Assembly (NCBI GenBank): GCA_945882415.1
Contig: CAMCWC010000023.1
Coordinates: 1 to 37,023, forward strand
Direction of reading: 5' to 3'
DNA length: 37,023 nt
Source: Chthonomonas calidirosea
GTDB lineage: Bacteria; Armatimonadota; Fimbriimonadia; Fimbriimonadales; Fimbriimonadaceae
The notes under the pieces were generated by a model. That model made no database searches, had not been told where the DNA came from, and was given only the letters and a program-made list of their open reading frames with translations. Both the position numbers and the translations under genes were made by a program. This document shows, piece by piece, positions 17,618 through 25,359 of the stretch (position 1 is the stretch's first letter; every line of letters starts with the position of its first letter).

Positions 17618-17912
17618 AGAAACCCCACAGGTAGAAACCACTGAGGTTGCGGAAGTTACGGAAGAGCGAGGCCGACGTAAAGTCCGCCGAGGCATCGTAA
17701 CCTCTAGCAAGATGGAGAAGACGGCCGTCGTCCGCGTCACCCGACGTGTGCAGCACCCGCTGTACGGCAAAGTCGTTATCCGATCCGAGAAATTTAAGGC
17801 TCACGACTTGCTGGGCTGCGACGAAGGAGACACTGTCGAGATTATGGAAACTCGTCCGCTTTCGAAAGAAAAGCGATGGCGCGTTACCCGAATCCTCGAG
17901 AAGGTCAAGTAA
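17610..17912 (+). CDS. rpsQ: 30S ribosomal protein S17 with acidic N-terminal extension
   Basis: S17 is a primary 16S rRNA binder. The S17 core starts near residue 25 ([22 protein letters not shown]) and includes the HPLYGKVV and [27 protein letters not shown] blocks. Before it are about 22 residues, [21 protein letters not shown], of the same Val/Glu/Thr composition as the L22 and L16 tails. I chose ATG 17610 over 17604 because GCGAGG (17596-17601) then lies 8 bases upstream rather than 2. It overlaps the end of rpmC by 8 bases. The product is 100 residues against about 85 usually. Confidence 0.94.
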   Translation: MAEETPQVETTEVAEVTEERGRRKVRRGIVTSSKMEKTAVVRVTRRVQHPLYGKVVIRSEKFKAHDLLGCDEGDTVEIMETRPLSKEKRWRVTRILEKVK

Positions 17913-17918
17913 CCCAAC

Positions 17919-17936
17919 GGGGCCAACTTTGGCCCC
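17919..17936 (+). other. Small hairpin between rpsQ and rplN
   Basis: GGGGCCA and TGGCCCC form a 7-bp stem with an ACTT loop, without a following T run. It may be a pausing, processing or stabilising structure in the rpsQ-rplN gap, which is 81 bases and the widest inside this unit. Confidence 0.45.
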
Positions 17937-17993
17937 AAACCATCCACGCCCACCTCGATTGTTCGAGACGGCCTCTGGAATTGGAGCAAACCG

Positions 17994-18365
17994 ATGATTC
18001 AGCAATTTACAAGATTAAAAGTCGCCGACAACAGCGGCGCACGCGATGTCATGTGCATCCGCGTCCTCAAGGGCTCCCAGCCGCGATATGGCCGAATCGG
18101 CGATGTGATCGTAGCTTCCGTTAAGGTTGCAACGCCAAACATGCCGGTTAAGAAGGGAGAAGTCATCAAGGCCGTTATCGTTCGAACCAAGCGACCGGTT
18201 CGACGCCGCGATGGCAGCACCCTACGGTTCGATGAAAACGCTTGCGTTGTCATCAACCCCGCAAACCTGGAACCACGAGGTACCCGAATCTTCGGACCAG
18301 TGGCCCGAGAACTTCGCGATAAGAACTTCATGAAGATCGTATCGCTGGCACCGGAGGTGCTGTAA
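17994..18365 (+). CDS. rplN: 50S ribosomal protein L14
   Basis: L14 forms an intersubunit bridge and binds the silencing factor RsfS where present. The 123-residue product is the standard length, with [25 protein letters not shown], the [13 protein letters not shown] block and the ending [23 protein letters not shown] lies upstream of the ATG with a usual spacing. It ends two bases before the rplX ATG. Confidence 0.98.
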   Translation: MIQQFTRLKVADNSGARDVMCIRVLKGSQPRYGRIGDVIVASVKVATPNMPVKKGEVIKAVIVRTKRPVRRRDGSTLRFDENACVVINPANLEPRGTRIFGPVARELRDKNFMKIVSLAPEVL

Positions 18366-18367
18366 AC

Positions 18368-18781
18368 ATGCCAACCAAAGCAGAATTTAAGGCAATGAAG
18401 AAGAAGCCGATCAAGCTGAAACTTCGACGCGGAGACAAGGTAGTTGTCATCGCTGGGAAGGATAAGGGAGAAACCGGTTTCATCGCGGCGATTTCGCCAC
18501 GAGAACAAAAGGCGATCATCCTCAAGGAGAACGCGGAGAACCCAGAACAGCCGCTACCTTTGAATGTTGCTATCAAGCACCGAAAGGCGAAGACGCAGCA
18601 GGAGCGATCGGCTCGAGTTAAGATTCCAATGCCAATCCACGTGAGCAACCTAATGCTCCTGGACCCAAAGACGAACGAACCAACGCGAGTTGGCCGACGA
18701 GTCGAAGACGGCAAGATCCTTCGCTACGGAAAGAAGTCGGGCGAATTGATCCCTGACCAAAAGCTTCCTGGCGAAGCCTGA
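18368..18781 (+). CDS. rplX: 50S ribosomal protein L24
   Basis: L24 is an assembly initiator on 23S rRNA. The KOW motif is clear ([20 protein letters not shown], residues about 19-38), and the C-terminal part with [19 protein letters not shown] and [15 protein letters not shown] fits. The 137-residue product is about 30 residues longer than E. coli L24: a Lys-rich leader of some 15 residues and a slightly longer central loop ([21 protein letters not shown]) explain the difference. It directly follows rplN and is co-transcribed with it. Confidence 0.96.
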   Translation: MPTKAEFKAMKKKPIKLKLRRGDKVVVIAGKDKGETGFIAAISPREQKAIILKENAENPEQPLPLNVAIKHRKAKTQQERSARVKIPMPIHVSNLMLLDPKTNEPTRVGRRVEDGKILRYGKKSGELIPDQKLPGEA

Positions 18782-18820
18782 TAACAAAGTAGGGCCTGGT
18801 CAGCAATCAGGCAAAGAACA

Positions 18821-19417
18821 ATGGCAAGAAAAGCAAAAGAAGAAACATCGACTTTGGTTGCGGGATCCCTCCCGAAGCCACGAATCCGGGCTAAGTACAA
18901 GGACGAAGTCGTGCCTAAGATGCGCGAGCAGTTCAAGTACAAGTCTGTGATGCAGGTTCCACGACTCGAAAAGATCGTGATCAACATGGGTACCGGCGCA
19001 TCGGATAAGGATCCGAAGCACCTTGAGAACTCCATGCGAGACATGGCACTCATCGCCGGCCAAAAGCCAGTCTCCACCGTCGCAAAGAAAGCCGTTTCGA
19101 ACTTTAAGATTCGAGAAGGCCTCAAGGTCGGCTGCAAAGTCACCCTCCGCGGCGACAACATGTACCACTTCTTCGACCGACTGGTCACCGTGGTTCTTCC
19201 GCGAATCCGAGACTTCCAGGGCGTTTCGCCGAAGTCGTTCGACGGTCGCGGCAACTACGCCATGGGTTTGAAAGAGCAGTTGGTCTTCCCAGAAATCTCC
19301 TACGACACCTTCGACCGAATTCGCGGTATGGATATCATCATCTGCACCACCGCTGGCACGGACGAAGAAGCCCGAGCCTTCCTGAAGGCCATGGGCCTTC
19401 CACTTCGCGAGAAGTGA
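18821..19417 (+). CDS. rplE: 50S ribosomal protein L5
   Basis: L5 binds 5S rRNA and the P-site tRNA elbow. The 198-residue product includes [33 protein letters not shown] and the [22 protein letters not shown] block. The N-terminus has about 15 extra residues ([17 protein letters not shown]). It ends the ribosomal run: a strong terminator follows at once, whereas in most bacteria rpsN or rpsZ and rpsH come next. Confidence 0.97.
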   Translation: MARKAKEETSTLVAGSLPKPRIRAKYKDEVVPKMREQFKYKSVMQVPRLEKIVINMGTGASDKDPKHLENSMRDMALIAGQKPVSTVAKKAVSNFKIREGLKVGCKVTLRGDNMYHFFDRLVTVVLPRIRDFQGVSPKSFDGRGNYAMGLKEQLVFPEISYDTFDRIRGMDIIICTTAGTDEEARAFLKAMGLPLREK

Positions 19418-19432
19418 GGAGCTAGTTCATGT

Positions 19433-19466
19433 AAGGCGCGCCCCAGAACTGGGGCGCGCCTTTTTT
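19433..19466 (+). terminator. Intrinsic terminator ending the ribosomal protein unit
   Basis: A 13-bp GC-rich perfect stem (19433-19445 with 19450-19462) with a GAAC loop and TTTTTT. It marks the real end of this transcription unit, 15 bases after the rplE stop. Confidence 0.96.
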
Positions 19467-19517
19467 GTTTGAAGAATTTCTCCGACGCTTGGGTCTAGAG
19501 TACGTGGAGCGATTCTT

Positions 19518-19859
19518 ATGTCGATAGTTTTCCAAGCCATGCACGCCGTCTCCGGCCTCTTTGCGCGGGCGAAGCGTTCAGAGGAGGTTGTCAATGCCTT
19601 CCTGCAGAACGAGCGGCCTTGGATGTATCGACTCGCGCTCAGCATCACACAGCGGCCGGACTTGGCGGAGGACGCGGTGCAAGAGACCCTCAATCGGTGC
19701 TGGCCATCGACCAGGCAGCTGACCAAGGTCAATGCTCATCGCTGGAGCTTCATCACCGGGGTTGCGGTGCAAGTGTCAGAAAATGAAACGCTTCGAGCAA
19801 ACACGGACTTGTTCGCCGAGGAAGTAAAAGAAATGCGCCGGGCGATGAATCCTTCATGA
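19518..19859 (+). CDS. Sigma-70 region 2-like small protein
   Basis: A 113-residue protein whose middle (about 26-80) resembles region 2 of ECF sigma factors: a helix with FLQNERPWMYRLALSITQ and then RPDLAEDAVQETLNRCW, the usual -10 recognition and core-binding helix. There is no region 4 behind it. The frame ends naturally at 19857, followed by non-coding sequence, so it is either a truncated sigma factor or a short protein reusing the fold, for example as a core-binding modulator. GGAGCG lies 7 bases before the ATG. A single-gene unit between rplE and the pilin gene. Confidence 0.55.
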   Translation: MSIVFQAMHAVSGLFARAKRSEEVVNAFLQNERPWMYRLALSITQRPDLAEDAVQETLNRCWPSTRQLTKVNAHRWSFITGVAVQVSENETLRANTDLFAEEVKEMRRAMNPS

Positions 19860-20041
19860 TCTGGCGATTCTTAATCGGTCAGCAGATCCATCAACCCGCC
19901 ATCACCTCGTAAAAACTCGGGCTTTCACAAAATTGACGATTCCTATACCATCATATTTGGCAAGCATAGAATCAACGGGTCGTCCGGTTCATCATCAAAT
20001 TTGACAAGAATGACTGGGGGCCCAACTTCATAGTTCTATGC
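19860..20041. other. Intergenic region before the pilin gene
   Basis: 182 AT-richer bases. Two TTGAC-like hexamers occur (TTGACG at 19933 and TTGACA at 20002). Neither has a good -10 at the usual distance; CATAGT at 20030 is 22 bases from the second. The pilin promoter is probably here but cannot be placed. Confidence 0.3.
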
Positions 20042-20887
20042 ATGGGTCGCAAAACCGGCTTTACCCTCATCGAACTCCTCGTTGTTATCGCGATCATCGC
20101 CATCCTGGCGGCGATCCTTTTCCCCGTGTTTGCGCAAGCCAAAAACGCCGCCAAGAAGACGGCGAGTTTGTCGAACGTTAAACAAATCGGGACCGCGACC
20201 GTTTTGTACGTTGGAGATTACGATGATGTGATCGTTCCGCTACGCTGGCTCAGCTTCAATCCGGCGGAGCCGCTCGCGACCCAGTATCCGACCGCTTGTC
20301 AGGGCGGAGCATGCTTCTTCTTCTATCCCGTGCTGTTCCAACCCTACACGAAAAACACAGACCTATTCCTTTGCCCAGCCGACAGAAACGAGGATGCAAC
20401 GCAAGCCGATAGCCAAGGGCGAGGTCGACTTAATAAGCAATCGTCTTTGTATTGGTACAACACCGGCTTCTCGCCCAGCTACGGCATGAATGCCGAGTAC
20501 CTCAACACCGTAAGCGTGTCAGGCTTTGGCACAAAATCGTACGCAGGGAAGTCAGCTACCAGCTTCGAGTCGCCTTCTCAAACCGTTGTATTCGCCGAAG
20601 CGACCGCCAAGGACACTGGTTCTCCCGGTCGGCCAGGCCCAACGATCGACGTCGGCTTCCACCGCATCGTGCCACCAAGCGGAGCTTCGTCCCCGTCTGC
20701 GGCTTGGGTCAACTTCACGTATCCCAACGCCGCGAGCCAAGGTCAGCTCTGGGGCCGGTTCCAGCGGGATAAGGTGCTGATTAGCTGGCTCGATGGCCAT
20801 GTCTCGTACCCGGCCATTCGAAGCTTAGTGGGCACAAACGAGAGCACAGAGTCCCTCGACCGAGCTTTCAACGGTCGAGGGTTCTAA
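20042..20887 (+). CDS. Type II secretion/type IV pilin-like pseudopilin (DUF1559-like)
   Basis: A 281-residue pseudopilin. The prepilin peptidase site is MGRKTG^[12 protein letters not shown], with Glu at +5 of the mature protein, followed by the long hydrophobic helix to about residue 30. The body has [19 protein letters not shown] and ends in a WLDGHVSY segment of the H-X9-DG type. Such proteins are very numerous in Armatimonadota and Planctomycetota; the natural partners (assembly ATPase, secretin) are not nearby. Location is the inner membrane or an assembled pseudopilus. The last codons encode a 10-bp hairpin that may act as terminator. Confidence 0.9.
   Translation: MGRKTGFTLIELLVVIAIIAILAAILFPVFAQAKNAAKKTASLSNVKQIGTATVLYVGDYDDVIVPLRWLSFNPAEPLATQYPTACQGGACFFFYPVLFQPYTKNTDLFLCPADRNEDATQADSQGRGRLNKQSSLYWYNTGFSPSYGMNAEYLNTVSVSGFGTKSYAGKSATSFESPSQTVVFAEATAKDTGSPGRPGPTIDVGFHRIVPPSGASSPSAAWVNFTYPNAASQGQLWGRFQRDKVLISWLDGHVSYPAIRSLVGTNESTESLDRAFNGRGF
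20853..20881. terminator. Hairpin in the last codons of the pilin gene
   Basis: CCCTCGACCG (20853-20862) pairs perfectly with CGGTCGAGGG (20872-20881), with a 9-base loop. It ends just before the pilin stop codon. The convergent gene ends two bases beyond, leaving no room for a separate terminator. T tracts are poor, so the role is tentative. Confidence 0.45.
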
Positions 20888-20889
20888 AC

Positions 20890-22245
20890 TCAGCGTCGCA
20901 AGCGCTGCAGGAGACTCTGAAGCCGACCGCGGCGAGCGTTTCCTGCGGCGTCTGGATTGTCGAACGTGTAGGCGGTGACCATCAAGAACATCTCATCAGT
21001 CGTCTCCTCGCCCCATGTCACGCGCTTTGGCGGGTTGTTGGGGTTGTGCGGGTTGTTCGATGAGTTGTCGTAGGTCGCTTCAACAATCTGCTTCGTGCCC
21101 TTGGGCAGCTTCAGTGGTTCCTTCAATGCGTAGTTGAGCTGCCAGTTGAAGTCCCAATCGTCGACATGAACGAGTGGCTTGACCGTGCCATCTGGCAGTT
21201 CGAACCACGATTTCATGTCGCGCCCTAGCAAGTGCATGTGCGGCATGGTTTGGTGGATCGTGACGTCTTCTCGATAGACGTACTCTTTGCGCATCTTGTA
21301 AGCCTTTTCGCCTGCCGGAATGTTGACGCCAAAGTTGAATATCCAGTTGAGCTTCATTTCTCGCTCGGGCGCTTCCTTCGAGAAGTAGAGAGCTACACGG
21401 GTCTTGTCCACCTCGGGCTTACCGGACTTGTGATAGTGAACCTGCATCACCAAGCGGGTGCCGGGATTGATTCGGTAAGCCGTTCCTTCGCTGAGATATG
21501 ACGCGCGAATTCCGGGCGCCCAACCGCCGAGCGATCCACTTGGGATGAAGCCAACTCCGCCACCCTGGCCGATGTATCCCGGCTGACCGTCCGTTGTCGC
21601 CGCTGCGAGCTTTTCAGAGGCTCCGCGCTCGTCCAAGAACATGATCACGTGGTGAACGACTTTGCTGTTGCCTGGCTTGACGTCAATGGCCCGGACAAAT
21701 CGCGGCTCCTTGAAGTCCGTCGGAATCACGAAGTTTCGGTAAACATCCTCGCCTTCTGGAGCCAAGTTATAGGCGCGCTCGGGCTCGATAATCGCGTCAG
21801 GCTTGCCGAGCGTCCACTCTCCGCCGCTGAAAGTCGGCGGCTTCGGTTCCTTATCCTTCGCACCACGCGGTGCCCCCTGATCTGCCCAAGCTTTCAGGGT
21901 CGCAATCTCGGTTTCGGAAAGTCGGTTCTCGTGCTTAAACGAACCGTAGCCTTCCTTCGCTTTCCACGGCGGCATTCGGCGTGAGCTGGTCGTCGCGGCA
22001 ATCATTTGCGACCACTTCTTGGCGTCTTCAAACTTGACCAACGAAAACGGACCAACTTCACCGGGGCGGTGGCACTCAACGCAACGGTCGTTGATGATCT
22101 TGGCAACGTCGGTCGCATAGGTCGGCTTTGCCGGAACCTTTATCGCTGGCTTCGAGCTCTTTGGCGAGTCGGATCTTGCGCCAGAAGAAACCACCCCGAT
22201 GGTAGTCACCGTGGTTACAGCAAAGATGGCAAAGGTCCAGTTCAT
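20890..22245 (-). CDS. Cytochrome c / copper type II monooxygenase-like fusion
   Basis: A 451-residue exported protein. After a hydrophobic leader (about 1-22), residues 40-130 form a c-type cytochrome with CVECH (Cys55, Cys58, His59) and Met91 in RMPPW as possible sixth ligand. Residues about 140-430 resemble the PHM/DBH copper monooxygenase fold: His198/His199 and His270 or His272 (first copper), and His336, His338 and Met419 (second copper). All expected ligand types are present, so electron transfer from the fused haem to copper is plausible. Similar fusions are known in Acidobacteria and Planctomycetes. Substrate is unknown. It has a divergent start from the SDR gene and converges on the pilin gene. 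Confidence 0.8.
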   Translation of the reverse strand: MNWTFAIFAVTTVTTIGVVSSGARSDSPKSSKPAIKVPAKPTYATDVAKIINDRCVECHRPGEVGPFSLVKFEDAKKWSQMIAATTSSRRMPPWKAKEGYGSFKHENRLSETEIATLKAWADQGAPRGAKDKEPKPPTFSGGEWTLGKPDAIIEPERAYNLAPEGEDVYRNFVIPTDFKEPRFVRAIDVKPGNSKVVHHVIMFLDERGASEKLAAATTDGQPGYIGQGGGVGFIPSGSLGGWAPGIRASYLSEGTAYRINPGTRLVMQVHYHKSGKPEVDKTRVALYFSKEAPEREMKLNWIFNFGVNIPAGEKAYKMRKEYVYREDVTIHQTMPHMHLLGRDMKSWFELPDGTVKPLVHVDDWDFNWQLNYALKEPLKLPKGTKQIVEATYDNSSNNPHNPNNPPKRVTWGEETTDEMFLMVTAYTFDNPDAAGNARRGRLQSLLQRLRR

Positions 22246-22334
22246 CGGTAAGGTGATGATACGATATTGCGCCTTGCGAGTTCACCGACTTAAGGACTTT
22301 CTGAGCAAACTTCTTTGCCAAGTAGAATGTTCGG
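22246..22334. promoter_or_regulatory. Divergent promoter region, possible leaderless start
   Basis: 89 bases between the divergent monooxygenase and SDR starts. TAGAAT (22323-22328) ends 6 bases before the GTG of the SDR gene, so a transcript from it would begin at or next to the start codon. The -35 is weak. Confidence 0.3.
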
Positions 22335-23075
22335 GTGGCAGTCAAGCGGGTTTTGGTCACCGGCGCATCTCGTGGCATCGGTCGGGCGATTGCACTGAAG
22401 CTAGCATCGGACGGATGGCAGGTCGCCATACATTACAACTCCGCCCGGGCAGAAGCAGAATCTCTTGCTTTTGAACTCGGCAACAATTCGAGCGGAATCT
22501 ACTCCGCAAACCTCTCCGAGCCCGATCAAGCCGCTCAGCTGTGGGGCGCAGCCAAAGCAGACGGCCAAGTCGATGCTCTCGTGAACAATGCGGGCATCTA
22601 CATTCCCGTGCCGTTCACCGCGCCCGAAATCGAATTCGAAGCAGCGCGGAAGGCGATGTTCGCCGTCAATTTCGAATCTCCGCTAAAACTCATTCGTTCT
22701 GCGGTCCTCGATTTCGCAACCCAAGGTGGCGGAACCGTCGTAAACGTCGCCAGCCGCGTCGGGTTCCGCGGGGAAGCGAATGCATCCATGTATGCCGCTA
22801 GCAAAGCCGCACTGATAAACTTGACTCGGAGCCTGGCGGTTGAACTTGCCAAGCAGAACATCACGATCAGCGGCATTGCACCAGGATGGGTGGACACTTC
22901 GATGGCCCGGGACGGAATGCAGGACCGGTTGCCTAGCATTCTCGAAACGATTCCCCTCGGCCGCATGGCGAGTCCAGAGGACTGCGCCGAAGTTACCGCG
23001 TTCCTTTTGAGGCCGCAAGCGAAATACCTGAGCGGGGTCGTCGTCGATATCAACGGAGCGAGCTACTTCCATTGA
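22335..23075 (+). CDS. SDR-family oxidoreductase (FabG-like)
   Basis: A 246-residue NAD(P)-dependent short-chain dehydrogenase/reductase, cytoplasmic. The Rossmann motif TGASRGIG (9-16), NNAG (84-87) and catalytic Ser140, Tyr153 and Lys157 (YAASK) are all present. The C-terminal GxVVDINGA segment is typical of FabG-like enzymes. The substrate cannot be told; with no fatty-acid genes beside it I do not call it fabG. It starts with GTG and ends in a TTGA overlap with the following M16-like gene. Confidence 0.88.
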   Translation: MAVKRVLVTGASRGIGRAIALKLASDGWQVAIHYNSARAEAESLAFELGNNSSGIYSANLSEPDQAAQLWGAAKADGQVDALVNNAGIYIPVPFTAPEIEFEAARKAMFAVNFESPLKLIRSAVLDFATQGGGTVVNVASRVGFRGEANASMYAASKAALINLTRSLAVELAKQNITISGIAPGWVDTSMARDGMQDRLPSILETIPLGRMASPEDCAEVTAFLLRPQAKYLSGVVVDINGASYFH

Positions 23076-24190
23076 TTCTTGCTGCATCTTTCCTCTTCGC
23101 TCTTCAGGCTGAGCCACCGCGACTACGAACCCAGTTGCCAAATCGTGCAACGATCCTCGTGGAGCGATTGCCGGCGGCAGATTACGTCTCCGTCCAAATT
23201 TGGATCAACTCGGCCTCGTTTCCCGACCGCTTTGCCACCCACGGCTACCGACATCTCTTGGAGCACTTTCAAGCCAAGGGGTTCGATAACCGCCTCGATT
23301 ATCGACTTGAATCGAAAGGCATGTTGCTCGACGCCGAGACCACGCGTGATGCCATCAAATTCGGCGTCCGCTGCCAACCGTCGCAAGTCAAGCAAGCTAT
23401 CCAGGCGATCGGCGATGTCCTGCGCCCACGCCTCGTGACCAAAGCCAATATCGAGGTCGAAGCAAACATCATTCGTGAAGAGATTGCCCTTCGGGCCGGA
23501 GCTTCCCAACTCTCCGCGGACGCCTGGCTCAAAGCATACGGTGAAAGTGGCTTGGATCCATACGGCAATCCAGACGTGCTGGCAAAGGCGGAGCCGGTTG
23601 AGCTTCAAAACACATGGGTAGAAATGACCTCGCCCGAAAACCTAGCTTTGGTTATTGCTGGCAATGTCGAAATTGACCCGACGACGGAGCTTGCCAAGGA
23701 ACTCCTCGGAACTCGAAAGGCCGTGAGCTCCATTACGGTTAAGGCAGACCGAACCGGAATCAATGATGCCGTCGCCCGAAAGGGAAGCGCGATCGCTGCA
23801 AAAGTCGCATCGTTCCGCGAACCCGGAACCGCCGCTCGAATTGCGGCCGGTCTCGCGATTGCGAACTTAGTGCCCGCTAGCTACTTTCAGTACGGCCCTT
23901 CAAACGTTCCGGGCCTGGTCTTGGTCGGTTCAGACGAAAAGTCCATAAATTGGGTGGACATCGTGGTGAAGGAAAATCCCGATGATCACTTTTCGGTGGC
24001 AAAGAAGCTGGTCGATCGATGGGTCGAAATCCAAACAACTGACCCAGCACGGGTGGCCGCTCTCCGCGGACGACTCCTTGCTCAGTCACCCTCCCTCCGG
24101 CCGGAAACTTTGCTTGAGAACCTGCGAACCGTAACCGTGCCCCAGTTCCGTGAAGCCTGGAAGTCCTTCAACATCGAGGTGCGTCCTTGA
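23072..24190 (+). CDS. M16 family zinc peptidase-like protein (active-type subunit)
   Basis: A 372-residue protein with a short hydrophobic leader (MILAASFLFALQA), suggesting export. The inverted zinc motif HxxEH is present as HLLEH (61-65), and Glu136/137 in EANIIREEIAL lies at the right distance to be the third ligand. The domain pattern after that is a single M16 half plus a partial second half, as in M16B proteases that work as pairs. It begins with TTG in a TTGA overlap with the SDR stop codon and ends in a second TTGA overlap with its partner gene. An initiator TTG is inferred from the overlap and from the leader it yields. Confidence 0.78.
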   Translation: MILAASFLFALQAEPPRLRTQLPNRATILVERLPAADYVSVQIWINSASFPDRFATHGYRHLLEHFQAKGFDNRLDYRLESKGMLLDAETTRDAIKFGVRCQPSQVKQAIQAIGDVLRPRLVTKANIEVEANIIREEIALRAGASQLSADAWLKAYGESGLDPYGNPDVLAKAEPVELQNTWVEMTSPENLALVIAGNVEIDPTTELAKELLGTRKAVSSITVKADRTGINDAVARKGSAIAAKVASFREPGTAARIAAGLAIANLVPASYFQYGPSNVPGLVLVGSDEKSINWVDIVVKENPDDHFSVAKKLVDRWVEIQTTDPARVAALRGRLLAQSPSLRPETLLENLRTVTVPQFREAWKSFNIEVRP

Positions 24191-25359
24191 TCTTGCCGCT
24201 CGTTCTTGCACTAGCCGTTCAAGCCGATCAAGCGACCGTCATCGAAGTTCGGTCCATGACTCCACGGCGCGTCGCGGTAGAGTGCGTCGTCAAGCTTCCG
24301 GAACTGAATCTACGCGAAGAAAAGGCACTGGCAGCAGCGATTGCCGCCATGGAGATGGGAACGCGGCGCCACTCGGCGGATACGATGCAGGACTTGCTGG
24401 ATGGGCAACGTCCAGAGATCACCCAATTTTCAGATCACGTGCGCATCAGCTTGCTCGCACCCAGAGACGGGGCATCTTCTGCGCTCTCGATTCTTTTTGG
24501 ATTAACTAATCAAACCGGCTTCGAGCTCAAATCGATTGCCGCCCTCGAGGCTCGGACCAAAGAGCGGATCGGCCAAGGCTACTGGTCTCGGCTCTACCAA
24601 TCCAAGATTGACGGACGGGTGCTGACGATGGGGGAAGTTGAGGGCACTTACAGCAAAGTTTTTCGGCGGAGCCAGATGGTGATCACCGTATCAGGCGCGC
24701 CGTCCACGGTCGAACCCACGCAATTGTGGCAATCCCTTGAAAGAAACTGGCAAAAGCGTTCGGTTCTTTTCCGAGAAGCACCCTCGGTTGCCGCTGAGGT
24801 GGACACCTACGGTCCCTCCGCCGTCGGCCTGAAAGGCGCGGAATTCGCGTGGGGAAGTCAGGGCCCCGCAAAACTTTTGGCAACGATCGCCCTCGGATCA
24901 GGCAAAGGCTCCGCCCTCTTCCACTCCTGGCGCCAGAAGAAGGGTTGGACTTACGTCCAAGAGTGTGCATGGCTTCCGACGCGAGCTGGATTCCAACCGG
25001 TGTTCGTCGGGATCACCGCAAATCCGGCAAACACCACTGAACTCGAGCCCTGGCGCAGCGCCCTTTTGGAAGAGATCGAGAGTTGGAGCGAAGAAGATCG
25101 AACCCGTGCCCTTGGCTTCGCAAACGGGATTTGGAAGAACGGCATCGGCTTCAGTCCGTTTCTCGGCTCCGCCGACCGCACGCTAACCACCTCCCCGAGC
25201 GATCAGGCCTATCTATTGGCCTATTGGTTTGCCAAAACCGGAAGCGTTTTTGAGACGGATCGTTTCTTGAGTCTGCTTGAGAGCACCGATCTTGAGGCCC
25301 TCAAAGCTACGGCGAAGGACCTAGTTTCCGGTGCTGAGCTCGTTCGGATCGGCAGCTGA
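24187..25359 (+). CDS. M16 family peptidase-like protein (inactive-type partner)
   Basis: A 390-residue protein with a leader MILPLVLALAVQA. It shares the M16 fold pattern but has no HxxEH motif. Residues about 243-257 (ALFHSWRQKKGWTYV) match the Arg/Tyr pair segment (Arg249, Tyr256) that inactive M16B partners supply to the substrate site of the active subunit. With the preceding gene it would form a typical alpha/beta heterodimer acting on peptides outside the cytoplasm. The TTG start overlaps the previous stop by four bases. The last 39 bases overlap the convergent nuclease gene. Confidence 0.75.
   Translation: MILPLVLALAVQADQATVIEVRSMTPRRVAVECVVKLPELNLREEKALAAAIAAMEMGTRRHSADTMQDLLDGQRPEITQFSDHVRISLLAPRDGASSALSILFGLTNQTGFELKSIAALEARTKERIGQGYWSRLYQSKIDGRVLTMGEVEGTYSKVFRRSQMVITVSGAPSTVEPTQLWQSLERNWQKRSVLFREAPSVAAEVDTYGPSAVGLKGAEFAWGSQGPAKLLATIALGSGKGSALFHSWRQKKGWTYVQECAWLPTRAGFQPVFVGITANPANTTELEPWRSALLEEIESWSEEDRTRALGFANGIWKNGIGFSPFLGSADRTLTTSPSDQAYLLAYWFAKTGSVFETDRFLSLLESTDLEALKATAKDLVSGAELVRIGS

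Noticed and set aside
17919-17936. Hairpin between rpsQ and rplN as a terminator
   Set aside because: No T run follows and the downstream genes clearly continue the same unit, so it is listed only as a structure.
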